From Motilibacter deserti (GTDB taxonomy: Bacteria > Actinomycetota > Actinomycetes > Motilibacterales > Motilibacteraceae): a stretch of DNA of 64,000 nucleotides. Positions 17,278 through 26,599 of this stretch are shown piece after piece. Positions within the stretch are counted from its first letter, which is position 1. Each line of letters starts with the position of its first letter. Below the pieces are notes generated by a model. That model saw only the letters and a list, made by a program, of their open reading frames with translations. It searched no databases and was not told where the DNA came from. The translations under genes and the position numbers were made by a program. The stretch lies in assembly GCF_011250635.1 (NCBI RefSeq), contig NZ_JAANNP010000002.1, forward strand, positions 588,129-652,128. The letters run 5' to 3'.

Positions 17278-17845
17278 GCACGCTGAAAATGTCTCGAGTT
17301 CTGTGCTTTGCGAGTATGGGAAAGGTGCTCGTAAACTGGGCTCCTTACGTCACTATGTGCGTGACTCTCGGGCGCCTCGAACGGGAGCCTTGTCTGTCGC
17401 GCTGGGGCCACCTGAAACGACGCCTCTGTTGACTGCACGCCTCCTTCAACGCGTATCTCTAAGCGTATTTCTGCAAGCCTTGTTGATCGACGTGCAACTG
17501 TCTGGGCCGCCTTGTGCTATTCGCGCATGACCCGCGAGAACATGTGACAAAGTGTGTAGACGGCCACACCGTGCGCTGTCTTCTCTCTCGTTCATAGTGC
17601 GCTCGTTGAGAAGCCCCGGCCAACTCAGGTGCACTGACGGCTTCCCTGATCGCCCAGACCGTTCCCCCGGAGTTGCTTCTGTCGTGGATTAGCATCGCCA
17701 AGGGGGTCGTGTCCGCCGCCGGGCCAAGCGCCTCGCGCGTTGCACGGCTAAAGCCTCCCGAACGCGACTAGCTGGTCCGCGACCGGCGCAGCGGCGGGCG
17801 AAACGAGCCGTGGACGACCTTGCCCGCCATCACGAGCGCGAAGTC
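17278..17845. other. gene-poor lower-G+C spacer
   Basis: No frame here has the codon bias or motifs of a real gene; short open frames on both strands look random. The stretch has more A+T than its surroundings and separates the Doc module from the IS110 remnant, so it is probably decayed mobile DNA. Confidence 0.6.
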
Positions 17846-18950
17846 GGTGTACCCGGCCGCATCTCGATCGGTGCGTCGACGGCAGCCGGCTGCACGCCAA
17901 GGCCCTGCCCAACGACAAGGCCGCCTCCGCGGCGTCCTCGGCACGCTGGCCGAGCACGGCCGGGTGCTGCTGGTCGTGGACCAGCCGGCCTCGATTGGCG
18001 CACTCGCGATCGCCGTCGTCCGGCTGATGGGCATCGACATCGCGTTCTTGCCGGGGCTGGCGATGCGCCGGATCGCCGACCTGCACCCCGGGCAGGCCAA
18101 GACCGACCCGCGACGCCTACGTGATCGCTCACGCCGCTCGCACCATGCCGCACACCCTTCGCCGGGTCGGCAAGGACGACGAGACCCTCGCCGACCTCGC
18201 CGCCGAGCGAACCCGGCTGGCCAACCGGCTGCGGGACGCGCTGCTGCACGTGCACCCGGCGCTGAAACGCCTACTGGGCAAGCATTGCGACCGCCCCCGG
18301 GGCCTCGCCGTCCTCGCGGCCGCCTCCACCCCGCAGGCGTTGCGCGAGCTCGGGCCCGACGGAACCGGCGCGCTCAAGAGTCCGCGGTCGCCGCCGCTGG
18401 CCAAGGCCCTGCCCGCCAAGATCCTGGCAGCGCTCGACGAGCGGACCGCGACCGTGCCCGGCACGGATGCGTTCGGCCGGATCATCGCCGGCGTCGCCGC
18501 CCAGCTCGCCGCCGTTCACGCCGAGCGGGACGCGCTCGGCAAGGACCTCGAGGCCCACCTGGAGGCCCACCCTCTTGCCGAGGTCCTGACCTCGATGCCT
18601 GGCGTCGGGCTCAGGACCGCAATCACTTGGCTCACCATCCTTGGCGACGGCACGGCGTTCCCCACCGCCGCGCACCTCGCCACCTACGCCGGCCTCGCCC
18701 CGGTCACCCGACGCTCGGGGTCCTCGATCAGGGGCGGGACCCGCTTCCGCGCGGCAAACCACGCCCTCAAGTCCGCGCTGTTCTTGTCAGGCTTCGCCAG
18801 TCTGGGCGCCCCGGCCTCCCGGGCCTACTATGACCGCAAACGCGCCGAAGGCAAGCGCCACAACGCCGCTCTTATCTGCCTGGCCCGGCGCCGCGTCGAC
18901 GTCCTGCTCGGTATGTTTCGCGCCCGCACCAGGGCTTTGACCCCGGTTCT
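17846..18950 (+). pseudogene. IS110-family transposase remnant (frameshifted)
   Basis: Pieces in three frames join into one IS110 transposase. 'DGSRLHAKALPNDKAA' is followed after ~17930 by 'LRGVLGTLAEHGRVLLVVDQ' to 'GQAKTDPR' in a second frame, and from ~18115 by 'AYVIAHAARTMPHTLRRVG' in a third. The last part carries the C-terminal Transposase_20 region ('SMPGVGLRTAITWLTILGD', 'THLATYAGLAPVTRRSGSS'-like). The start is missing: the first Asp of the DEDD catalytic set is gone. At least two frameshifts make it inactive. After ~18945 the frame runs on into unrelated DNA antisense to the broken toxin gene. IS110 elements lack long terminal repeats, so the exact ends cannot be placed. Confidence 0.8.
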
Positions 18951-18997
18951 TGGACACTCCGAATCCCGCACGGGCGGCAGGAAGCGAAATGTTCGAG

Positions 18998-19317
18998 CAG
19001 CAGCTCGGCCGCCGCGAGGTACGACGCGCCGTAGACCGTCACCGCGTCCCGCACCTCCCAGACCCGCTCCGCGAGGGGCTCGTAGGGCCACAGCTGCAGC
19101 GGCAGGGCGAGCAGGTCCGCATGGCCAGGTCCGCCGCGGCGGGGGAGAGGGCGCCGGACAGCTGCAGCCGGCGCAGAACTTCCGCGGCCTCGAGCAACAC
19201 CAGCTCCGGGGGCGCCAGCGCGGCGTCAGCCACGGCCCGGGCGGCCCAGTCACCCGAGGGCGACGACTCGACCAGGAGCGCCACCGGCGCCGAGGAGCCG
19301 GTGACCAGCGTGGTCAC
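18998..19317 (-). pseudogene. VapC-like PIN-domain toxin, frameshifted and truncated
   Basis: Read on the minus strand from GTG 19317, 'VTTLVTGSSAPVALLVESSP' to 'GALSPAAADLA' is the N-terminal part of a PIN ribonuclease. After a frameshift near 19120 the protein continues as 'ADLLALPLQLWPYEPLAERVWEVRDAV' and 'YGASYLAAAELL'. It then ends abruptly where the IS110-side DNA begins, losing the last strand and acidic residue. The first catalytic Asp (normally V-D-S-S-A) is also replaced (T-G-S-S-A). The start overlaps the stop of the antitoxin remnant (GTGA). The toxin should be dead. Confidence 0.75.
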
Positions 19318-19550
19318 CGTCGGCCGGCGTCCCGCGCGGCGAGCAACTGAGCGACCGGCACGGTATGACTGGTCCACCGTGCCCGGCTGCGGGCGCGTGC
19401 GTCGAGGTCCTCGACGGTAGGACGGCAGGCCAGCTCCGTGAGCTGGGCCGCGAGGTACTCCTGCAGCGATCGTCCTGTGCGCGCCGCGCGGGCGGCCAGC
19501 TCGCTGCAGACCTCGAGGGCAGGTCCCGGATCGTGATGTCCGGAGCGCAT
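19314..19550 (-). pseudogene. VapB/FitA-like antitoxin remnant
   Basis: The frame reads 'EVCSELAARAARTGRSLQEYLAAQLTELA', the ribbon-helix-helix part of a VapB-type antitoxin, and ends 'VPVAQLLAARDAGRR' with its stop overlapping the PIN gene start. The expected N-terminal strand 'DITIRDLP' is present but in another frame, so there is a frameshift near 19520. Together with the PIN remnant this is a former vapBC operon, damaged in both genes. Confidence 0.65.
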
Positions 19551-19617
19551 GCACGCCAGCTGCAGACGCACTGCTCTACAGCGGCCTCACTCGACAACCT
19601 GCCGGTACCTTCGCACC

Positions 19618-21036
19618 ATGAGCACGACCGAGCCGCCCGCCCAGCTGCCCGACGCGCTTCCGGATGACGACCACGACGCCCTCACCGCCGCGCTGTCATC
19701 AATCTGGCTGCGGCGCGTGGTCGCCTTCGCGGACTACGTGGGCGAGGGACGGCAGCTCACCAGCAAGGGCAACCTCCGGCTGGCGGACGCCCAGGCGCTG
19801 GCCACGCTGCTCGAGACCGGGGAGACGCTCGACCGCGACTTCGGCGGGTTCACCCAGAAGGTCCGCCGCGCGGTCGAGCTCGAGCTGGTCGACCTGACCC
19901 ATGAGCTGGCGCTGGCCTCCGGCGCGGTCGAGGTCCTGCGCAAACGCTTGGTCCGCAGTGCAACGCTCGACTCGCTGCTCGAGCGGCCGGCCGAGGCCTG
20001 GCTGGAGCTGTTGACGGCGCTGCTCTTCGACGTGGGGCCGGTGCAGCACCACTGGCGCGATGACCGCTACGGCTTCGGCTGGCACGCGGAGGCCGCCGAC
20101 CAAGCCCTGGCGTCGTTGATGACCGGCCTGCACGCCGCCGGCGACCGGACCGAGCTGGCCGCGTTCGTCGAGGGGGTCTGGGCTGAGCTGGGGGAGACGG
20201 TCGACCTGTCCGTCCTGCCACCGGAAGAGGTCCGGGAGGACCGCAAGGGCTTCGTCCGGGACCTGCTGGGCGGGATCCAGCGGCTGCTCGAGTTCGGCGC
20301 CGTCGAGCTCGACGAGGACGGCCACGCGACGGTGGACGAGGCGCTCGCCCCGCTCGACGACCCCACGGTCGCCCCGCGAGCGCTGCGCGTGCGTGGCTCG
20401 GTCGCGCTGACCCCGCTGGGTGCTTGGGCCATGGAGCAGGTGGAGGCCGGCTCGCCGGACGCCCTGCTGACCGCCGACCCGGAGGAGCTGCTCGCGGTCG
20501 CGGTGCACATGCCGATCGAGGAGGGCATCCAGCAGATCCGCGACTGGGTCGCCGCCGGCGAGGGAGGCGCAGGCCGACTGGTCGACGCCCTGCTCGGGAT
20601 GAAGGCGGAGCATGATCTCGTCCGCGTCACCGGTGCGCTGGCCCTGTCGGCCCTCGACGCGCGGCACCCCGACGCCGTCGTCGCCGTCGAACGTCTCGGA
20701 CAGCACGCGGGCCTTCGGCCGTTCGCCGACGTGTGGCGGCTGAAGGCCGGGCTCTACACCCTCCCGCCGGAGGGCGAGAGTCCCGAGCGACTGGTGCAGC
20801 TGCTCTACGCCGCGCTGCTCATGGAGCCGTTCGAGACCCTCGCTCCGCTGATCTCCGCGGTCTGCGCGCCCTTGTCCGTCGACGAGGCCGTCGAGCGGAT
20901 CTGGCGGTTGCGCATGTCCGAGACGGAGCGGGTGCTGGAGGGGCTGGCCGGCTCCCTGACGCTCCCGGCCGAGGCGAAGGCCGCACGCAAGGCGCTGTTC
21001 AAGCACCGGTCGCTGGGACTGGCGCAGCCGGAGTAG
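19618..21036 (+). CDS. hypothetical protein, 472 aa
   Basis: A soluble 472-residue protein with normal high-GC codon use. It starts at the ATG at 19618. The N-terminal stretch 'WLRRVVAFADYVGEGRQLTSKGNLRLADAQALATLL' recurs in actinobacterial hypothetical proteins, some annotated as pRiA4b ORF-3-like or plasmid-related, but I cannot assign a function. The rest is helical and rich in Glu, Leu and Ala with no catalytic motif. Its stop lies 3 bases from the convergent ABC permease stop. Confidence 0.7.
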   Translation: MSTTEPPAQLPDALPDDDHDALTAALSSIWLRRVVAFADYVGEGRQLTSKGNLRLADAQALATLLETGETLDRDFGGFTQKVRRAVELELVDLTHELALASGAVEVLRKRLVRSATLDSLLERPAEAWLELLTALLFDVGPVQHHWRDDRYGFGWHAEAADQALASLMTGLHAAGDRTELAAFVEGVWAELGETVDLSVLPPEEVREDRKGFVRDLLGGIQRLLEFGAVELDEDGHATVDEALAPLDDPTVAPRALRVRGSVALTPLGAWAMEQVEAGSPDALLTADPEELLAVAVHMPIEEGIQQIRDWVAAGEGGAGRLVDALLGMKAEHDLVRVTGALALSALDARHPDAVVAVERLGQHAGLRPFADVWRLKAGLYTLPPEGESPERLVQLLYAALLMEPFETLAPLISAVCAPLSVDEAVERIWRLRMSETERVLEGLAGSLTLPAEAKAARKALFKHRSLGLAQPE

Positions 21037-21039
21037 GGG

Positions 21040-23538
21040 CTACACCGCGTACGCCGGCCGCTCCCGTAGCACGCGGCGTCCTGGCAGCTCGATGCACGCG
21101 AACGTGCTGCCCACGACGACCAGCACCACCGCCGGAAGCAGCCAGAGCGGTCCGGCTGCCCATGGCCGGTCGAGGAACCCGACGCCCAGCAACATCAGCG
21201 GTACCGCCGCGACCGCGAGCCCGCTGCCGATCGCGCACACCGAGAGCAGCGAAGCCTCCCGCCGCAGCATCGCCCGCAGCTGCCGGGAGGTCGCACCGCT
21301 GAGCCGCAGTGCCGCCAGCTCGTCCCGACGCTGTGAAGTGGCCGCCACGAGCTTGTTCGCGATGCCCATCAGCACGTACCCAAGCAACACCAGGATCACG
21401 ACGAGGTTCAGCTTCACCTCCGGCGGCACAGGCAGGGATCCGCTGGAGATGGACGACAGGGCGAGCCCGGGCTGCACGTCCACCGCTTCCGCCAGCCTGG
21501 AGCTTCTCTCGGTACGCACCAGCACGCGATCAGCCAACAGTCCCGTGTGCCCCTCGGCCAGGTCGCGAGACAGCACCACCGACCCGAACCCGAGCGACCG
21601 CGAATACACCGCCACGACCCGCGCCTGCACCGACGCGCCGTCACCGAGCAAAAGAGCCACGTCGCGCCCGACCCCGGCGTTCCGCGACCGGGCCACGTCC
21701 TCGGACACCGCAACGGTGGCTCCGTGCAGATCGGCAACGTCGCCGGCGCGTACACCAAGGTCCAGCACGTCCCAAGTGTCGGGCTCGAGCACCATTGCCG
21801 GCTCGGGCTCCACCTCGACGTCGCCGAGCACCGTGTGCGGCCAGAGCACGGTCGTCGACGAGACAGCCGAAGCGGCCTTCACCCCAGGAATCGTGCGCAG
21901 CTGCTCGACCAGCCCGTCTGGCACCCCGCCCAACGCGCCGGCCGACACCTCGTGCTGCGCCAGCGACCCGGCGCTGCTCTCGCGCTCGACGGCGGCCATC
22001 ACCGTCGTCTGCGCGAGGACGTAGGTCAGCACCAGCACCACCGCCATCGCGAGCGTCGACACCACCCCGGCCGACCGGACGGCGAACGCACGCACGTTCT
22101 CCACCGCCAGCCACAGGGGTGACGACGCCCGCCGCTGCGAGCGAGGCCCGAGCAGAGCGCCGAGCCGCTGCAGCAGGGCCGGCCCGGCGAGGGCGAGGCC
22201 GATCGAGGCGATGATCCCCGCCAGCGACGTCATCCCAGCGCCGAGCGCGGAGCGCATGAGCAACGGTGCGACGGACAGCACGAGGGCACCGCCGAACAGC
22301 ACGAGGCCAGAGACGACCCGGACGCGCGAGACCTCGCGCGGCTCGCTATGCGATTCAAGAACCGCTTCGACCGCGGACATCCGCGACGTCCGCCGCGAGG
22401 CAGCCCGCGCAGCAACCTGCACGGTGGCTCCGAGCAGCAGCAGGGCGCACAACGCCGGTAGTGGGCTCCGGGCGAGTGGCATCTCTGGCGGCAACCCGAG
22501 CCCGGTGAGCAGCCCGCGCAGCTGGCCCGCCACGGCGTACCCGAGGACGATGCCGGGAACGGCGCCAACGGCAGCGGCAACGGAAGCCTGCCCGGCCGCC
22601 AGCGAGCGCACCTGGCGCGGGGTAGCGCCGACAGCGCGCAGCAGGGCGAGCTCGCGGCGCTGGCCCTCGACCGCGACGGACAGCGCGCCGGCGACGATTA
22701 AGCCGACGACCAACAGCACGATCCCGCTCAACGACCCCGCGGCCGCGAGCAGCAGCCCGCGCGACGCGGCCGCCGCGGGGGAGGCGGCGTCGCCACGGCT
22801 CGCGCCCGTCGACGCCACGAGCCCCGAGCCGGCGAGCCGCGACCGCACCTCGTCGGCGACCTCGGACGATCGGCCCGGAGCAGCACGGACGCCCACGAGG
22901 TCCACCGTCCCGGCGCGTACGCCGGACTCCCGCCCCGCGAGCCGCAGCGCCGTCGCATCGGCGAGCAGGACACCTGCGTGCGGTGACCCGACGACGGCCG
23001 TGACGACGTACGACCCCGACCGGCCCGCGATCACCAGCCGCGCCCGGTCGCCCACGGCGAGCCGGGTGGCAGCGGCCAAGGAGGACCCGAGCGCGACCTC
23101 GCCGTTCCCCACCGGTGCGCGCCCCTGCACCGCCACACGCCCGAGGAGGGCGGCCGACGACCACCCGTGCCCCGCGGAAGCAGGGTCCTCCGTGCTCACG
23201 ACCCGGCCCCCGGGCGCGACGACCGCGGCGGGAAGGCTCACGTCCCCGACCACCGACTCCACCCCGGGCACGTCCCGCAGCTGCGAGACGACGGACGCAG
23301 GCACCACCGCCCGCTCCGGCAGCGGCACCGACACGTCCCCCGGCACCGGCAGCGACTGCCGAGCAGTCACGACGACGTCCGCGCCCGCGAGCCGCCCGGG
23401 TGGCAGGTGCGAGCGCACCCCTGACTCGAAGAGCACACCAGCACCGGTGAACAGCGCCGCGCCGCCGAGGACGGCCAGCGCGATCGCGAACAGCGCCGCC
23501 ACGCGGCGGCGCGCCATGCTCGACGCCAGCTGCAGCAC
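21040..23538 (-). CDS. ABC transporter permease, FtsX/MacB type
   Basis: An 832-residue membrane protein from a GTG start, 3 bases after its ATPase partner. There is an N-terminal transmembrane helix ('ALFAIALAVLGGAALFTGAG'), a large extracellular domain, then two FtsX-type membrane units: one at ~265-400 ('GIVLLVVGLIVAGALSVAVEGQRRELALLRAVGATPRQV') and one near the C-terminus ('LRLSGATSRQLRAMLRREA'). The repeated 'LR..GAT..Q' coupling helices contact the ATPase. Such exporters move lipoproteins, peptides or antibiotics out of the membrane rather than importing solutes. A divergent two-component system next door suggests stress- or drug-induced expression. Confidence 0.9.
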   Translation of the reverse strand: MLQLASSMARRRVAALFAIALAVLGGAALFTGAGVLFESGVRSHLPPGRLAGADVVVTARQSLPVPGDVSVPLPERAVVPASVVSQLRDVPGVESVVGDVSLPAAVVAPGGRVVSTEDPASAGHGWSSAALLGRVAVQGRAPVGNGEVALGSSLAAATRLAVGDRARLVIAGRSGSYVVTAVVGSPHAGVLLADATALRLAGRESGVRAGTVDLVGVRAAPGRSSEVADEVRSRLAGSGLVASTGASRGDAASPAAAASRGLLLAAAGSLSGIVLLVVGLIVAGALSVAVEGQRRELALLRAVGATPRQVRSLAAGQASVAAAVGAVPGIVLGYAVAGQLRGLLTGLGLPPEMPLARSPLPALCALLLLGATVQVAARAASRRTSRMSAVEAVLESHSEPREVSRVRVVSGLVLFGGALVLSVAPLLMRSALGAGMTSLAGIIASIGLALAGPALLQRLGALLGPRSQRRASSPLWLAVENVRAFAVRSAGVVSTLAMAVVLVLTYVLAQTTVMAAVERESSAGSLAQHEVSAGALGGVPDGLVEQLRTIPGVKAASAVSSTTVLWPHTVLGDVEVEPEPAMVLEPDTWDVLDLGVRAGDVADLHGATVAVSEDVARSRNAGVGRDVALLLGDGASVQARVVAVYSRSLGFGSVVLSRDLAEGHTGLLADRVLVRTERSSRLAEAVDVQPGLALSSISSGSLPVPPEVKLNLVVILVLLGYVLMGIANKLVAATSQRRDELAALRLSGATSRQLRAMLRREASLLSVCAIGSGLAVAAVPLMLLGVGFLDRPWAAGPLWLLPAVVLVVVGSTFACIELPGRRVLRERPAYAV

Positions 23539-23541
23539 GGC

Positions 23542-24315
23542 TCAGCCCTCCTCGAGCGCGACGAGCCGGTTGGCGACGGCCGGAGCGGTGGGCGAGCCGA
23601 CCTGTTCGACGACCCGGCCGTCGGCCATCACCAGCGCGGTGTCGGCGTACGCGGCTGCCGCCGGGTCGTGCGTCACCATCACCACCGTCTGCCCGAGCTC
23701 GGTGACGAGGCTGCGGAGCAGGGCGAGCACCGTGCGCGCGGTACGCAGGTCCAGCGCACCCGTCGGCTCGTCGGCGAACACCACCGCAGGCCGGGCGATC
23801 AGCGCCCGGGCGATCGCCACGCGCTGCTGCTGGCCGCCCGACAGCTCGGCCGGCCGCGCGTCCAGCCGCTCCGGCAGACCGACCCGCGACACCAGCTCGC
23901 GCAGCCAGCCAGGGCCGGGGGTCTTGCCCGCGAGCCGTAGCGGCAGCGTGATGTTGTCGGCGACGCTCAGCGACGGGATGAGGTTGTACGCCTGGAAGAC
24001 GAACCCGATCCGCTCCCGCCGCAGCTCCGTCCGCCGCGTCTCGCCGAGCCCGGAGACCTCGACGCCCTCGATCCGTACGCTGCCCGTGGTGGGCACGTCG
24101 AGCCCCGCCGCACAGTGCATCAGCGTGCTCTTGCCCGACCCCGACGGGCCCACGACCGCGACAAAGGCCCCCGACGGCACCTCGAGGGAGACGTCGTCCA
24201 GCGCTCGCACGCCGCCGGCGTACGTCTTGGACACGGCCTCCAGCGAGATGGCAGAAGCGGGACCGGGGTGTAGCGGTTCGGCGAAGACAGGTTCAGCCAT
24301 CGGGGCGACGCTCAC
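23542..24315 (-). CDS. ABC transporter ATPase, LolD/MacB type
   Basis: A 257-residue ATPase with Walker A 'GPSGSGKST', Q-loop 'FQAYNLIPSL', signature 'LSGGQQQR', Walker B 'VVFADEPT' and the switch His in 'MVTHD'. The 'GALDLRTA' stretch after Walker B is typical of LolD-like exporters. It is the first gene of a two-gene operon with the FtsX-type permease. A second in-frame ATG at 24300 could be the true start. Confidence 0.93.
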   Translation of the reverse strand: MSVAPMAEPVFAEPLHPGPASAISLEAVSKTYAGGVRALDDVSLEVPSGAFVAVVGPSGSGKSTLMHCAAGLDVPTTGSVRIEGVEVSGLGETRRTELRRERIGFVFQAYNLIPSLSVADNITLPLRLAGKTPGPGWLRELVSRVGLPERLDARPAELSGGQQQRVAIARALIARPAVVFADEPTGALDLRTARTVLALLRSLVTELGQTVVMVTHDPAAAAYADTALVMADGRVVEQVGSPTAPAVANRLVALEEG

Positions 24316-24485
24316 GAGGCACTCCTTGCATCGATGTGGAGGTGCCTTCGACGCTAGGCAGCGGGGACGCTGCGGCCGAGCCCGCGCACGGGCGTCTTCA
24401 CGGTGCAGCAGGCACTACCGACAACCGGTGGCGAGCCCCCTACGCTCGAAGGGACCGCAAGCCGCCCCGATGGACGGAGCTCGAC

Positions 24486-25757
24486 GTGCCGCCCCAGGCG
24501 CCCCAGGACGACGAGGCCCAGGAAGGCCTGCGTGCTCGGCTGCCGCGCGTGGCCGGTGACGCCCTCGTCTCGCTGGAGCAGGTGGCCGGGGCCTTCGTAA
24601 CCGCGGTGCTCGCCTTCGGCGTGCTGTCCTGGCTGGGCGTCGTCCTCGTGCTGTGCGTCGTCGGGGTCGGCCTGCTGCTGGTCCCGAACGCGCTGCGGGC
24701 GGTCCACGCGGTCGCGGAGCGCGAGCGCAACCGCCTTCGCCGGACGAACGGCCCCTTCCTCGGCCCAGGCGACCCGCCTGGGCAGCTCGGAGCGGCGCGC
24801 AACGACCCGGACGTACGCCGTGAGCTGCGCTGGCTCGTCGGCCACGCCACCGGCGGGCTGTTGCTCGCGGCGCTCGGCCTGCTGCTGCCGATCTCCGGCC
24901 TGCGCGACGTCACCGTGCCGCTGTGGTGGCGCTTCTTCGCGCAGGGCGAGGTGACGCCGACCCTGAGCCTGTGGGTGGTCGGCAGCTGGGGGAGCGCCTT
25001 CGCGGCTCTCCTCCTGGGCGTCGGGTGGATCGCGCTCAGCGCGACTCTCACCCCGGCGATGGCGCGTTGGCTCGTACGCCGGGGGCTGCGCCTGCTGCCG
25101 CTCGACCCCAGCAGCGACCTCACCCTGCGCGTGGCTCAGCTGTCCGCGACCCGGGCCGCCGCGCTCGACGCGCACGCGACCGAGCTGCGACGCATCGAGC
25201 GGGCGCTGCACGACGGCACGCAGAACCGGCTCGTCGCCGTCACCGTCCTGCTCGGCGCCGCGCGACGGGCCGCGGAGCGCAACCCGGCGGCCGCCGCGGA
25301 GATCCTCGAGCGCGCGCAGGCCGCGGCGGAGGACGCCCTGGCCGAGCTGCGCGGCGTCGTACGCAGCATCCTCCCGCCCGTGCTCGCCGACCGCGGCCTC
25401 ACGGGAGCGCTGCGCGGCCTCGCCGCGACCAGCCCGATTCCGTGCGACCTGCGCGTCGACGTCCCCGGCCGGTGCGCGGCGGCCGTCGAGGCCACCGCGT
25501 ACTTCGTCGTCGCGGAGTCGTTGACCAACGCGGCGCGGCACAGCGGCGCCACCGCGGTCGACGTCGACGTGCGCAGGCGTGGCGACGAGCTATACGTGCG
25601 GGTCACCGACAACGGCAAGGGCGGGGCCGACGAGGCGCGCGGCAGTGGCCTCCTTGGCATCCGGCTGCGCGTCGAGGCGCTCGACGGCACGGTGACGATG
25701 ACCAGCCCGGTCGGCGGGCCGACGACACTGGAGGTACGGCTGGCATGCGGATCGTGA
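24486..25757 (+). CDS. NarL-type sensor histidine kinase
   Basis: 423 residues from the GTG at 24486, chosen because GGAG lies 7 bases upstream; longer starts back to 24336 exist. Two pairs of transmembrane helices (~35-75 and ~125-190) form a short sensor. The HisKA_3 box is 'ERALHDGTQNRLVAV' with phospho-acceptor His242. The ATPase domain has the N box 'VVAESLTNAARHSG' and G box 'VTDNGKGG'. It overlaps the response regulator by 13 bases. The divergent exporter is the likely target, as in many actinomycete envelope-stress systems. Confidence 0.9.
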   Translation: MPPQAPQDDEAQEGLRARLPRVAGDALVSLEQVAGAFVTAVLAFGVLSWLGVVLVLCVVGVGLLLVPNALRAVHAVAERERNRLRRTNGPFLGPGDPPGQLGAARNDPDVRRELRWLVGHATGGLLLAALGLLLPISGLRDVTVPLWWRFFAQGEVTPTLSLWVVGSWGSAFAALLLGVGWIALSATLTPAMARWLVRRGLRLLPLDPSSDLTLRVAQLSATRAAALDAHATELRRIERALHDGTQNRLVAVTVLLGAARRAAERNPAAAAEILERAQAAAEDALAELRGVVRSILPPVLADRGLTGALRGLAATSPIPCDLRVDVPGRCAAAVEATAYFVVAESLTNAARHSGATAVDVDVRRRGDELYVRVTDNGKGGADEARGSGLLGIRLRVEALDGTVTMTSPVGGPTTLEVRLACGS

Positions 25758-26398
25758 TCGCCGAGGACGACGCCCTGCTTCGCGAAGGCGTCGCCCTCCT
25801 GCTCAAGGCCGAGGGGCTCGACGTCGTCGCCACCGCCGAGGGGCCGGACGCGTTCCTCGCCGCCGTCGACGAGCACCGTCCCGACGTCGCCATCGTCGAC
25901 GTCCGTATGCCACCCACGCACACCGACGAGGGCATCGTCGCGGCGGTCGAGGCCCGCCGCCGGCAGCCGGAGCTAGCCGTGCTGGTGCTGTCGGCGTACG
26001 TCGAGCAGGCCTTCGCGACCGACCTGCTGGCCAGTGGGGCGGCGGGGCTCGGCTACCTGCTCAAGGAGCGTGTCGGGCGCGTGGAGTCGTTCCTCGAAGC
26101 GCTGCACCGGGTCGCTGCCGGCGGGACGTCCATCGACCCCGACGTCGTCGCGCAGCTCATGACGCGCGGGCGCGCCGACGCCGGGTTGGAGCGGCTGACG
26201 TCGCGCGAGCGTGAGGTGCTCGACCTCATGGCGCAGGGCCTGGGCAACGCGGCCATCGCCGAGCGGCTGGTCGTCACCGACGGGGCGGTGCACAAGCACA
26301 TCCGCAGCATCTTCTCAAAGCTCGACCTGCCACCGACCGAGCAGACCGACCGGCGGGTCGTCGCGGTGCTGAGGTATCTCGAGGACCTCCGCCGCTGA
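25745..26398 (+). CDS. NarL/LuxR-family response regulator
   Basis: A 217-residue regulator with a receiver domain (acidic pair 'EDD', phospho-acceptor Asp52 in 'IVDVRMPP', Lys in 'LLKERVG') and a C-terminal LuxR helix-turn-helix ('LTSREREVLDLMAQGLGNAAIAERLVVTDGAVHKHI'). The ATG at 25745 lies inside the kinase gene, so the pair is translationally coupled. It probably activates the divergent ABC exporter genes. Confidence 0.93.
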   Translation: MRIVIAEDDALLREGVALLLKAEGLDVVATAEGPDAFLAAVDEHRPDVAIVDVRMPPTHTDEGIVAAVEARRRQPELAVLVLSAYVEQAFATDLLASGAAGLGYLLKERVGRVESFLEALHRVAAGGTSIDPDVVAQLMTRGRADAGLERLTSREREVLDLMAQGLGNAAIAERLVVTDGAVHKHIRSIFSKLDLPPTEQTDRRVVAVLRYLEDLRR

Positions 26399-26481
26399 CC
26401 CCGCGGGTCTCCACGAAGAGTGCAGCGGCGCAGCTGAGCTGAACTGGACGTCCGAGGTTGCACCACCCATGAAGTACACAC

Positions 26482-26525
26482 GGGTCCGGGGCGAAAGGCC
26501 CGCAGCAGCCGGCACCTCAGGACCC
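26482..26525 (+). other. possible structured leader upstream of the Fn3/OmpA gene
   Basis: Within the 200-base leader of the next gene, GGGTCC (26482-26487) can pair with GGACCC (26520-26525), enclosing a hairpin CGGGGC-GAAA-GGCCCG-like arm with a GNRA loop. After it comes CGCAGCAGCC. This is loosely like a cyclic-di-GMP-I aptamer but misses its conserved GCAAAGCC core. I call only a structured leader. Confidence 0.25.
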
Positions 26526-26599
26526 ACCTCCTCCCGCCGATAGGCACTCGCGCCCGGCGAACGTCCGTGCGGAGGAAGTCGAGAGAGGTAGCTCCCCTG

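Noticed and set aside
17103-17438. 111-codon minus-strand frame upstream of the Doc toxin as antitoxin
   Set aside because: It reads as random sequence, does not overlap the toxin start, and conflicts with the shorter frame that ends in the ATGA overlap.
26482-26525. cyclic-di-GMP-I riboswitch
   Set aside because: The GNRA hairpin fits but the conserved GCAAAGCC core and closing pairs do not; kept only as a possible structured leader.
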